Origin: Emcibacteraceae bacterium
GTDB lineage: Bacteria; Pseudomonadota; Alphaproteobacteria; Sphingomonadales; Emcibacteraceae
DNA length: 6,629 bases
Reading direction: 5' to 3'
Assembly: GCA_016763335.1 (NCBI GenBank)
Contig: JAESUD010000322.1
Coordinates: 1-6,629 of the forward strand
Shown here: positions 1-6,033 of the stretch, piece after piece
How the letters are laid out: each line of letters opens with the position of its first letter
Numbering within the stretch: the first letter of the stretch is position 1
Program-made: the position numbers and the translations under genes
Notes under the pieces: generated by a model
The model's database searches: none
The model's input: only the letters and a program-made list of their open reading frames with translations
What the model was told of the DNA's origin: nothing

Positions 1-360
1 CGCGAACATTTGGCTAATAACGGTAATATTTTTATCACCTGAATCCATTAATTTGACGATGATTTTACCACCCAATTTTTCAGCCTGGGTTTCGTTTAAT
101 TTTTCTTTTTCACCAATGCCTACAAGCAACACACGGTTTGCAGCAATACCACTAGGGGCAAGAATTTCAACCATCTGGCCGAATTTCCCTTTAAACTTGC
201 TCGCATTTGCCCCTTTAATCAAGGCTCCACCGGTATTATCGTCAAATTCTTTTGCCGCCGGACTAAGTTCAAATCCATCATCATTTTTAGAAGAAAATAC
301 GACAACCGCACCTTCCAGTTTACTTTTGTCACCTGACATTTCGGTAATATTTATTTTCAT
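1..360 (-). CDS. pepA: Leucyl aminopeptidase PepA (M17 family), N-terminal part, cut by window edge
   Basis: Read on the minus strand from ATG at 360-358, the frame is open for 120 codons to the left edge, with no stop. It begins MKINITEMSGDKSKLEGAVV and includes NRVLLVGIGEKEKLNE at about residues 75-90. This matches the N-terminal domain of M17 leucyl aminopeptidases, where a Rossmann-like strand ending in 'GLG/GIG' precedes 'L..A...GG'. The family consists of cytosolic hexameric metallopeptidases that release N-terminal residues such as leucine. The two-metal catalytic C-terminal domain would lie outside the window, so activity cannot be judged. The start is supported by GAGG (complement of 367-370), 6 bases before the ATG. 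The gene diverges from lptD, as in many Alphaproteobacteria. Family proteins are about 480-500 residues, so roughly a quarter is present. A plus-strand open frame over this region is antisense noise. Confidence 0.9.
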   Translation of the reverse strand, partial: MKINITEMSGDKSKLEGAVVVFSSKNDDGFELSPAAKEFDDNTGGALIKGANASKFKGKFGQMVEILAPSGIAANRVLLVGIGEKEKLNETQAEKLGGKIIVKLMDSGDKNITVISQMFA

Positions 361-389
361 TTTTTGCCTCAATTTCGTCTTGCTTGGTC

Positions 390-418
390 AATATAGAAGT
401 CTGTTAAATTAACAGATA
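390..418 (-). promoter_or_regulatory. Candidate pepA promoter (sigma-70-like)
   Basis: On the minus strand, TATATT (complement of 390-395) matches the -10 consensus TATAAT at five of six positions. A poor -35 element, TATCTG (complement of 413-418), lies 17 bases further upstream. Transcription would start near 383, giving a leader of about 22 bases that contains the GAGG ribosome-binding site. The geometry is coherent, but the -35 is weak and the region is AT-rich, so this is inference. Confidence 0.3.
400..416. promoter_or_regulatory. 17-bp palindrome, candidate operator
   Basis: TCTGTTAAATTAACAGA has 8-base perfectly complementary arms around a single central A. It lies in the pepA-lptD divergent region, about 40 bases upstream of the pepA start and between the proposed pepA -10 and -35. 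A short symmetric site in that position is typical of a dimeric helix-turn-helix repressor or activator operator. No regulator can be named. As a hairpin it would have a one-base loop, so a DNA-level role is likelier than an RNA-level one. Confidence 0.4.
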
Positions 419-434
419 AAGAGTGGTACCAATG

Positions 435-454
435 TTATCAAGTGAAATTGATAA
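435..454. promoter_or_regulatory. Second dyad in the divergent region, candidate protein-binding site
   Basis: TTATCAA (435-441) and TTGATAA (448-454) are perfect 7-base inverted repeats separated by GTGAAA. The site lies about 18 bases beyond the 400-416 palindrome and 62 bases upstream of the lptD start. Its half-sites differ from that palindrome, so if both are real they probably bind different proteins. The arms are AT-rich and could occur by chance. Confidence 0.25.
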
Positions 455-468
455 TATTATTGTAGATT

Positions 469-497
469 TTAGATTAAATCGCTATACCATCTATAAA
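469..497 (+). promoter_or_regulatory. Weak candidate lptD promoter
   Basis: TATAAA at 492-497 matches the -10 consensus at five of six positions. TTAGAT at 469-474 lies 17 bases upstream as a poor -35. Transcription would begin only about a dozen bases before the lptD ATG. An alternative -10 is TATACC at 483-488, with TTGTAG at 460-465, also spaced by 17. lptD is divergent from its neighbour, so a promoter must lie in 361-516. Which hexamers are used is uncertain. Confidence 0.2.
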
Positions 498-516
498 AAC
501 TATGTAATAGAGCCGC

Positions 517-2190
517 ATGAATAAAATAGTCCACATAATCAGTTTTACCATCTTGCTATTCTTTTTTGGTCTTGTGGCACTTCGGGCGCAAGAAGTTTCG
601 GTTACTGAAAAGCAAATTGATTTTTCAGCTGATAAAGTAGTTTATGATCAGAAAACTGACGTCATTACGGCATCTGGAAAAGTAGTCCTGCGACAAAATG
701 GTAATTTGCTAACTGCGGATACCGTAATTTATGATGTAAAATCTGGTCAAGTTACCGCAAATGGCGGCATTACAATTCGCGAAAAAAGCGGAAATGTACT
801 CTTCATGCAAAAAGCCGTTCTTGATGGTGATTTAAAACAAGGTTTTATTGATAATGCCCGGGTAATCTTTACGGATGGCTCAAAACTTATTGCCAGAAGT
901 GGTGAAAGAAAAGGGCAAACCACTATATTACAAAATGCTATTTATACTCCTTGCGAATTTTGCCTGAAAGAAGGAAATGCAAAACCAACTTGGCAAATCA
1001 GAGCCGATGAGATTACTCACGATGCAGATGAAAAAACCATAAAATACAAAAATGTCCGCCTTGAAGTTGCGGGCATTCCAATTTTTTATTCTCCTTATTT
1101 TTCTCACCCTGATCCTACAGTACGTTCAAGAACTGGAATTTTACCACCGTCTACACTTGGTAGATCAACAGAACTCGGTGCATTTATTCAAATTCCGTAT
1201 TATATCAACATCAGTCCTCATCAAGATTTCACCTTTGAGCCGATTATTACTAGCCGTGAAGGTGTGGTGTTTGCCGGAAACTACCGTCAGCACACAGGTA
1301 ATGGAATGTTTACGACGTCCGGCTCCATTGCCAATGTTAATGAACGGGATAATAATTTCAATAAAACTGGCGACCATGAACTTCGTGGACATATTTTTTC
1401 CAAGGGTGAGTTTGACCTTCAAAGCTTCGATGCCCTTGGTGGTGACTGGCAGTGGGATTATGCCTTTAACTGGGTCAGTGACGACACTTATTTAAGACGT
1501 TATTATGATGATAAATCCGATGTTCTTGAAAGCCACGCTAAAATAGAACGGTTTTGGGATAAAAGTTACGCAACGGTTGGCACTTATATTTTTCAGGGTC
1601 TCGACCAAGAGGATGATATCGGTCTGACCGGTCAGGCCCTGCCCTCATTTGATATTAATGTTAATAAAGATACCGGTTTTTTAAACAGTCGCGTTAAGCT
1701 TGATGCAAGTGGTGTTCAAATATACCGTACAAAAGGCATGAGAAGCAGGCGCCTCAGTGCAAAAGTAGCATTTGAACTGCCTTTTCAGTCTCCAATAGGT
1801 GATTTTTATGCTCTTTCCGCATCCGTGCGTAGTGATGTTTATAACAACAGTAATTCAATCGCCCCTGACCTTCCGCAATATGCGGGTGTTGACGGCGAGC
1901 ATACACGCATATTACCAAAAATTGCTCTGGACTGGCGGATGCCGTTTTTAAAATCTTCCGGTAGCACAAGCCAAATACTTGAACCAATGTTCTCAATCAT
2001 CGCGGCACCAACGAAACCTAATCTACCTGAAAATGTTATAAATTTTTCTAATGAAGATAGTCGAAATTTTGAGTTTGATGAAAATAACCTGTTTAGTCAT
2101 AACCGGTTCAATGCTATGACCGCTGGGAAGGTGGCACAAGGCTTAATTATGGCCTTCGCTACAACCTATATACCGATAACATCAATATGA
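517..2190 (+). CDS. lptD: LPS-assembly outer-membrane protein LptD, N-terminal 532 residues, then frameshifted
   Basis: LptD is the outer-membrane barrel that, with LptE, inserts lipopolysaccharide into the outer leaflet. Residues 1-24 are a signal peptide ending ALRA before QE. Residues about 33-190 form the periplasmic OstA/LptA-like jellyroll (IDFSADKVVYDQKTDVITAS, then LLTADTVIYD). TPCEFC puts cysteines at 146 and 149, followed by PTWQIRADEI and the family hallmark IPIFYSPYFSHPDP at about 187-200. The barrel follows (TGILPPS, GAFIQIPYY). From residue 533 the reading departs from the family: 25 aberrant residues run to a TGA at 2188-2190. One base after 2112 appears to be missing, and the frame +2 reading from 2115 continues the barrel. 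With that base restored the gene spans 517-2705 and encodes 729 residues, a normal family length. The ribosome-binding site before the ATG is weak (AGAG at 509-512). As sequenced, this product lacks the end of the barrel and is expected to be non-functional. Confidence 0.93.
   Translation: MNKIVHIISFTILLFFFGLVALRAQEVSVTEKQIDFSADKVVYDQKTDVITASGKVVLRQNGNLLTADTVIYDVKSGQVTANGGITIREKSGNVLFMQKAVLDGDLKQGFIDNARVIFTDGSKLIARSGERKGQTTILQNAIYTPCEFCLKEGNAKPTWQIRADEITHDADEKTIKYKNVRLEVAGIPIFYSPYFSHPDPTVRSRTGILPPSTLGRSTELGAFIQIPYYINISPHQDFTFEPIITSREGVVFAGNYRQHTGNGMFTTSGSIANVNERDNNFNKTGDHELRGHIFSKGEFDLQSFDALGGDWQWDYAFNWVSDDTYLRRYYDDKSDVLESHAKIERFWDKSYATVGTYIFQGLDQEDDIGLTGQALPSFDINVNKDTGFLNSRVKLDASGVQIYRTKGMRSRRLSAKVAFELPFQSPIGDFYALSASVRSDVYNNSNSIAPDLPQYAGVDGEHTRILPKIALDWRMPFLKSSGSTSQILEPMFSIIAAPTKPNLPENVINFSNEDSRNFEFDENNLFSHNRFNAMTAGKVAQGLIMAFATTYIPITSI
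2110..2117 (+). other. lptD: Apparent one-base deletion (frameshift) inside lptD
   Basis: The bases AAT-GC-TAT at 2110-2117 are where the LptD reading changes frame. Before the site the protein reads NLFSHNRFN. After it, starting at TAT 2115, the other frame reads YDRWEGGTRLNYGLRY, the conserved continuation of 'RFxGYDR.E.G.R.NYG' in LptD. Inserting one G (GC to GGC) restores NRFNGYDRWEGG. The frame used afterwards has a stop at 2100-2102 and cannot start earlier. There is no homopolymer and no X-XXY-YYZ slippery heptamer, so programmed frameshifting is not supported. A sequencing or assembly error, or a recent mutation, fits best. Confidence 0.88.
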
Positions 2191-2705
2191 CTGCAACCAT
2201 TGGACAGAGCCTCAGGCTTAACAATACAGAAACATTCCCTGTTGGTTCAGGTTATGAAGGTAAAGCTTCAGATTTTGTCGGGCGTGTTGATGTTACAATT
2301 GGTGATTTCATCGATTATGTTCACCGTTTCCGCCTTGATAAAAGAAGTTTGCAACTTAGAAGGAATGAACTTATTCTTTCAACTGGCCCAGAATGGATGA
2401 AAATTTCAGTAAGATACCTTGACCTTGATCTTGACGATGGAAACAGACTTATTGGTACAGAGCTTGAAAATAGACGTGAAATTGGTACCGGCCTTAGAAT
2501 AAACTTCGATGATAAATGGGCCATACAGGGAAGCTGGGTAAAAGATACCCTAAATAACAAAACCATATCCTATGATGCTGGCATTTTTTACCGAGATAAG
2601 TGCCTTGAATTTGGCTTAAGTTATGAGCGCCGCTTCACTACTGACCGGGATATTGCACCATCAAGCACAATACATCTGCGGCTTATTCTCAAAAATTTGG
2701 GATGA
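2187..2705 (+). CDS. lptD: LptD C-terminal barrel fragment, out of frame with the upstream part
   Basis: These 172 codons encode the end of LptD. Family-like coding in this frame really begins at 2115, and ATG 2187 is only the first start codon after the frameshift. It begins MTATIGQSLRL, the usual 'inner' strand motif of the LptD barrel, and runs through alternating strand-like segments (VGRVDVTIGDFIDYVHRFRL, then LELSTG-like ELILSTGPEW). DKCLEFGLSYERRF near the end holds a single cysteine, residue 696 of the reconstructed protein. In LptD, cysteines at the barrel end form disulfides with cysteines of the periplasmic domain, here most plausibly C146 or C149. The ATG overlaps the upstream stop as ATGA (2187-2190), so re-initiation is conceivable. 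However, the fragment has no signal peptide and no known family exists as a stand-alone protein of this type. Treat it as part of one interrupted lptD gene. Confidence 0.9.
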   Translation: MTATIGQSLRLNNTETFPVGSGYEGKASDFVGRVDVTIGDFIDYVHRFRLDKRSLQLRRNELILSTGPEWMKISVRYLDLDLDDGNRLIGTELENRREIGTGLRINFDDKWAIQGSWVKDTLNNKTISYDAGIFYRDKCLEFGLSYERRFTTDRDIAPSSTIHLRLILKNLG

Positions 2706-2717
2706 TTGGCATAAAAA

Positions 2718-2758
2718 AAACATATTTCTCAACATAATTCTAGATCAGTAATATGTTT
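2718..2758 (+). repeat. AT-rich inverted repeat downstream of lptD, possible weak hairpin
   Basis: AAACATATT (2718-2726) and AATATGTTT (2750-2758) are perfect 9-base complements separated by a 23-base loop, 13 bases after the lptD stop. Only one pair per stem is G-C, and no T-run follows directly (the nearest is 2772-2778), so it does not look like an efficient intrinsic terminator. It could stabilise or process the mRNA between lptD and surA, or be chance in AT-rich spacer. Confidence 0.3.
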
Positions 2759-2774
2759 CGTTATATAAAGGTTT

Positions 2775-2810
2775 TTTTAAAGTATATTGAAGAGTTTACT
2801 TTTAAAGTAT
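2775..2810 (+). repeat. 11-base direct repeat just upstream of surA
   Basis: TTTTAAAGTAT occurs at 2775-2785 and again at 2800-2810, repeating every 25 bases, with the second copy ending 11 bases before the surA ATG. Between them TTTAAAGTA and TACTTTTAAA also form an imperfect inverted repeat. The 116-base gap that contains them (2706-2821) is otherwise plain AT-rich spacer with no recognisable ORF and no convincing promoter. The second copy lies close to the ribosome-binding site, so any bound factor or hairpin could affect surA translation. This is inference. Confidence 0.35.
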
Positions 2811-2821
2811 TTGGATGAAAA

Positions 2822-4123
2822 ATGACTATGAAGACTTATAGACAGTTTATACTAAAAATATTGATGCTCAGCGTCACGGTATTACTGTTCACAAATAATG
2901 CGCTTAAGGCACAGCAAACTCGTTCAGACCTGCAAGATGTCCAGCAGATTATTGCGATTGTGAATGATGAACTTATTTCACTTTATGACTTAAAACAACG
3001 GGTCATGATTTTAGTACTGTCAACGGGATCAGCGCAAATCCAGGGCGACCCGGAACAATATTTTCAGACGCAGGCAATGAACGGTCTGATAGATGATAAG
3101 CTTAAACTTCAAGAAGCAGTAAAATATGATGCTACACCCAATGATGATGAACTAGAAACATCATATGGCACTTACGCTAATCAATTTAATATGGCTCCCG
3201 ATGAACTTGAAATAAGGCTTAATGAAACGGGTATTCAAAAAGAATCTCTGCTTAATCAAATCAGAGGAACAGTAGCATGGCAACGCCTCGTCGGAGGTCT
3301 TCTGCAAACACAAGTAAACATCACAGATGATGAAGTGTTAAATTACATTGAAAAACTAGAACGCGACAAAGGTAAATTTGAATATAATGTCAGCGAAATC
3401 TTTCTACTTATAACCAACAATGCCCAGCGCGACGATATAGTTTCAACAGCCAAAATCATGCATGAGCAATTGAATTCTGGCGCACTGTTCAGTGGCGTCG
3501 CGCAACAGTTTTCCCAATCCTCTACTGCGTCGGTTGGTGGTGATATGGGATGGATAATGGAATCAGAACTGCCCGATGAAGTAAATCAAGTAATTCCCTT
3601 GATGGAAGTCGGCGGTATTTCCGAACCGATTATTACAGATGACGGTATTTACATCTTAAAACTTTCGAATAAAAGAAAAATTCTGACTTTAAATGATAGT
3701 GATATCGCCGTAGAACTAAAATACATATTCTTTTCCAAAGAGGACAATGTAGATAGCTCCCTTGATGCACTGAATGAATTAGTATTTCCAGTTGTTAACA
3801 ATTCAAATGCGTGTGAATTAAATGATGAAAACGGCAAATCATTAAATGCTACTGATGCCGGCCAACTTGGTACATTCAGAGTGGGTGAATTACCAGCACA
3901 GGTACAAGATGACATTTTGAATTTAAAAGACGGTCATGGTACAAAACTTTATGAAGATGAAGAAGGTTACAGAAGTTTCGTTCTTTGTCTTAAAGATATT
4001 CCTGAAATTGTACTACCTGAATTTGAAGTAGTACTTGATAATATGACAAAAAGTCGATTACAACTTATAGCGAGACGACATCTACGTGATTTACGTCGGG
4101 ATGCTATTATAGATTATAGATAG
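2822..4123 (+). CDS. surA: Periplasmic chaperone and peptidyl-prolyl isomerase SurA
   Basis: SurA escorts unfolded outer-membrane proteins, LptD among them, across the periplasm to the BAM complex. Residues 1-30 are a signal peptide with a hydrophobic core ILMLSVTVLLF and cleavage after ALKA. Residues about 40-165 are the helical SurA_N chaperone domain (IIAIVNDELISLYDLKQRV, then MNGLIDDKLKLQEA). A parvulin domain spans about 187-283, with SEIFLL at its start, GGDMGWI at 239-245 and ISEPIITDDGIYILKL at 266-281. A second, degenerate parvulin-like segment follows at about 296-392 (ELKYIFF, then GQLGTFRVGELP), before a basic C-terminal helix rich in R and K (to residue 433). The length suits the family. 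ATG 2822 has GGATGA at 2813-2818. ATG 2828 is an alternative start that removes two residues. The gene ends with tandem stops TAG TAA, and pdxA starts 13 bases later. Confidence 0.92.
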   Translation: MTMKTYRQFILKILMLSVTVLLFTNNALKAQQTRSDLQDVQQIIAIVNDELISLYDLKQRVMILVLSTGSAQIQGDPEQYFQTQAMNGLIDDKLKLQEAVKYDATPNDDELETSYGTYANQFNMAPDELEIRLNETGIQKESLLNQIRGTVAWQRLVGGLLQTQVNITDDEVLNYIEKLERDKGKFEYNVSEIFLLITNNAQRDDIVSTAKIMHEQLNSGALFSGVAQQFSQSSTASVGGDMGWIMESELPDEVNQVIPLMEVGGISEPIITDDGIYILKLSNKRKILTLNDSDIAVELKYIFFSKEDNVDSSLDALNELVFPVVNNSNACELNDENGKSLNATDAGQLGTFRVGELPAQVQDDILNLKDGHGTKLYEDEEGYRSFVLCLKDIPEIVLPEFEVVLDNMTKSRLQLIARRHLRDLRRDAIIDYR

Positions 4124-4136
4124 TAAGAGTTTAGCA

Positions 4137-5198
4137 ATGGCAGAAAATGAAGAAAGCTCCCTACCCATTGCTGTGACTATAGGCGATCCATCAGGCATCG
4201 GCCCAGAAGTAATCATGAAAGCTTGGTATAAGCGCAAGGAATTTACGCTTTCACCATTTTTTGTTATCGGTAGCGTTAAGCTTATTCAGCAGCAGGCATC
4301 ATTACTTAATCTTGACATTCCCGTCAGCAACATCACAAGGCCTTCACAGGCAGTTCATGTGTTTGCTAGTACCCTACCCGTTCTCGACCTTGGTCTAGGC
4401 GATGATTTTGAATTCGGCATCCCGACCCTGGATACTGCCAAAATGGTAATTGCGTCTATAGATAAAGCAGTTGAGCTTATCATAAGCGGCAAAGCCCGTG
4501 CCATGGCAACGGCCCCTATTCATAAGGCGGCATTATATGAAGCAGGCTTTAAATCCCCAGGGCACACAGAATATCTAGCAGAGTTATCAGAAAAATTCAC
4601 AGGGGAAGAATATCACCCGGTAATGATGCTCGCCTCAGAAGAGCTTTGCGTTGTTCCCTTGACCATCCATGTTGCGCTAAAAGATGTGCCGGGATTAATC
4701 AGTCATAAATTGCTGATCAAAACCATTGGAACAATCCATTCAAGTATGCAAAAATATTTTAACCTGCCAAACCCGTCCATTGCTGTAAGCGGTTTGAACC
4801 CACACTCCGGCGAAAATAACTCAATGGGTAATGAAGATAGTGAAATAATAGCCCCAGCCATAGAAGCCTTAAAGAAACAAGGCGTTAGGGTCACGGGACC
4901 AATGCCCGCGGACACCATGTTCCATAAAGCAGCCAGAGACAAATATGATGTCGCCCTTTGCACGTATCATGATCAGGCATTAATCCCGATCAAGACCATC
5001 GATTTTGATGCCGGTGTCAATGTGACATTAGGACTGCCAATTGTCAGAACATCACCAGACCATGGAACCGCACTTAATATCGCTGGAAAATGCCTTGCTA
5101 ATCCAACCAGCATGATAAATTCATTATTACTCGCGGATAGAATGTCAAAAAACCTGCCGCCTGTGGAATTTGAAACGGAAATTGACCAAGATGAATAA
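4137..5198 (+). CDS. pdxA: 4-hydroxythreonine-4-phosphate dehydrogenase PdxA
   Basis: PdxA oxidises 4-phosphohydroxy-L-threonine with NAD(P)+. The product loses CO2 to give 3-amino-2-oxopropyl phosphate, which PdxJ uses in the DXP-dependent pathway to pyridoxine 5'-phosphate. It is a cytosolic, metal-dependent homodimer. Family hallmarks are visible in order: VTIGDPSGIGPEV at 13-25, ATAPIHKAAL at 124-133, GHTEYLAEL at 142-150, TIH with H178, GLNPHSGE with H223, CTYHDQALIPIK with H278, and DHGTALNIAGK at 308-318. H178, H223 and H278 align with the three histidines that bind the metal in the E. coli enzyme (H166, H211, H266). The protein is 353 residues, slightly longer than the usual 330-340, with the excess in an acidic tail. 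AAGAG at 4125-4129 is a plausible ribosome-binding site. The spacing of 13 bases after surA and the 8-base overlap with rsmA indicate one operon. Confidence 0.96.
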   Translation: MAENEESSLPIAVTIGDPSGIGPEVIMKAWYKRKEFTLSPFFVIGSVKLIQQQASLLNLDIPVSNITRPSQAVHVFASTLPVLDLGLGDDFEFGIPTLDTAKMVIASIDKAVELIISGKARAMATAPIHKAALYEAGFKSPGHTEYLAELSEKFTGEEYHPVMMLASEELCVVPLTIHVALKDVPGLISHKLLIKTIGTIHSSMQKYFNLPNPSIAVSGLNPHSGENNSMGNEDSEIIAPAIEALKKQGVRVTGPMPADTMFHKAARDKYDVALCTYHDQALIPIKTIDFDAGVNVTLGLPIVRTSPDHGTALNIAGKCLANPTSMINSLLLADRMSKNLPPVEFETEIDQDE

Positions 5199-6033
5199 AG
5201 ACGGTCTTCCTCCACTTCGTGAGGTTATAAGCACATATGGCCTTCAGGCGAAAAAAGCACTCGGTCAAAACTTTTTAACCGATTTAAACCTGACCGGTAA
5301 AATTGCCCGCTGCGCAGAAAATCTCGAAAATTCGATTATCTATGAAGTTGGTCCCGGCCCCGGTGCCCTTACGCGCGGATTACTTATGAATGGTGCTGCG
5401 ATAGTAGTTGCCGTTGAAATGGATCACCGCTGCATTGATGCATTAAAGGATGTATCAAACGCCTACGCAGGTAAACTGGACGTACATGAGGGTGATGCCC
5501 TAAAGGTTGACGAGCAGTCACTCATCGGCGATACAGGCGAAAAAGACATCCATATTGTCGCTAACCTACCCTATAATGTTGGTACAGCACTTTTGGTGAA
5601 ATGGATGACATCATCAAATTGGAAACCGTGGTTTAAGTCACTGACATTGATGTTTCAAAAAGAAGTCGGTATGCGCATTATCGCGAAACCAAAGACAAAA
5701 GCCTATGGGCGTTTGTCTGTTTTATGCCAGTACCGTGCCGATTGCCGTGTATTATTTGATATCCCGCGTCAGGCCTTTATCCCGCCACCAAAGGTAACAT
5801 CCTGTATTGTGCAGATAACACCGCGCGTCGAGGCCAGCGATGCACCAAACCAAAAAACATTGGAAAAACTGGTTTCCGCAGCATTTAATCAACGCAGAAA
5901 AATGCTTCGTTCCAGTTTAAAAGCTCTTGGAGTTGATCCACTTCCCAAACTCGCCGCCGCAGGCATTAATGAAACATCAAGAGCAGAAGAGCTTTCAATT
6001 GAAGATTTCTGCCGCCTGGCAAGTGAATATTAG
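5191..6033 (+). CDS. rsmA: 16S rRNA dimethyladenosine transferase RsmA (KsgA)
   Basis: RsmA uses S-adenosylmethionine to dimethylate two adjacent adenines in helix 45 of 16S rRNA (A1518 and A1519 in E. coli), a late checkpoint of small-subunit assembly. With ATG 5191 the protein is 280 residues, typical of the family. Motifs are ALGQNFLTD near residues 23-31, the SAM-binding YEVGPGPGALT around 51-61, AVEMD with E76, EGDAL around 100-104, the catalytic NLPYN at 125-129, MFQKEVGMRI at about 154-163, AFIPPPKV at about 195-202 and FNQRRKMLRSSL at 232-243. The gene starts inside pdxA, overlapping its last 8 bases, which implies translational coupling. No strong ribosome-binding site is present. 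A TTG start at 5170 would add seven residues unlike the family N-terminus and is disfavoured. The stop overlaps the stop of convergent gmk. Confidence 0.96.
   Translation: MNKDGLPPLREVISTYGLQAKKALGQNFLTDLNLTGKIARCAENLENSIIYEVGPGPGALTRGLLMNGAAIVVAVEMDHRCIDALKDVSNAYAGKLDVHEGDALKVDEQSLIGDTGEKDIHIVANLPYNVGTALLVKWMTSSNWKPWFKSLTLMFQKEVGMRIIAKPKTKAYGRLSVLCQYRADCRVLFDIPRQAFIPPPKVTSCIVQITPRVEASDAPNQKTLEKLVSAAFNQRRKMLRSSLKALGVDPLPKLAAAGINETSRAEELSIEDFCRLASEY

Noticed and set aside
53..412. Plus-strand open frame of 119 codons at the left edge
   Set aside because: It lies antisense to the recognisable PepA N-terminus, has a low-complexity F/S/P-rich translation and covers the divergent promoter region. 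No family resemblance.
1052..1495. Plus-strand open frame of 147 codons inside lptD
   Set aside because: The overlapping frame of lptD in this interval carries clear LptD motifs (IPIFYSPYFSHPDP and what follows), so this is a shadow frame.
2108..2118. Programmed ribosomal frameshift in lptD
   Set aside because: A -1 shift would be needed, but there is no slippery heptamer and no evident downstream structure, and LptD is not known to use recoding.
2718..2778. Intrinsic terminator after lptD
   Set aside because: The stem has a single G-C pair, the loop is 23 bases, and the T-run begins 13 bases after the stem, so it does not fit a rho-independent terminator.
5170..5190. TTG start for rsmA, 21 bases upstream of the ATG
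   Set aside because: It would add MKRKLTK before the family-like N-terminus, and ATG 5191 gives the usual length and the common short-overlap layout with pdxA.
4703..5215. Minus-strand open frames across pdxA
   Set aside because: They are antisense to the conserved metal-binding and DHGTALNIAGK regions of pdxA and show no recognisable protein features.
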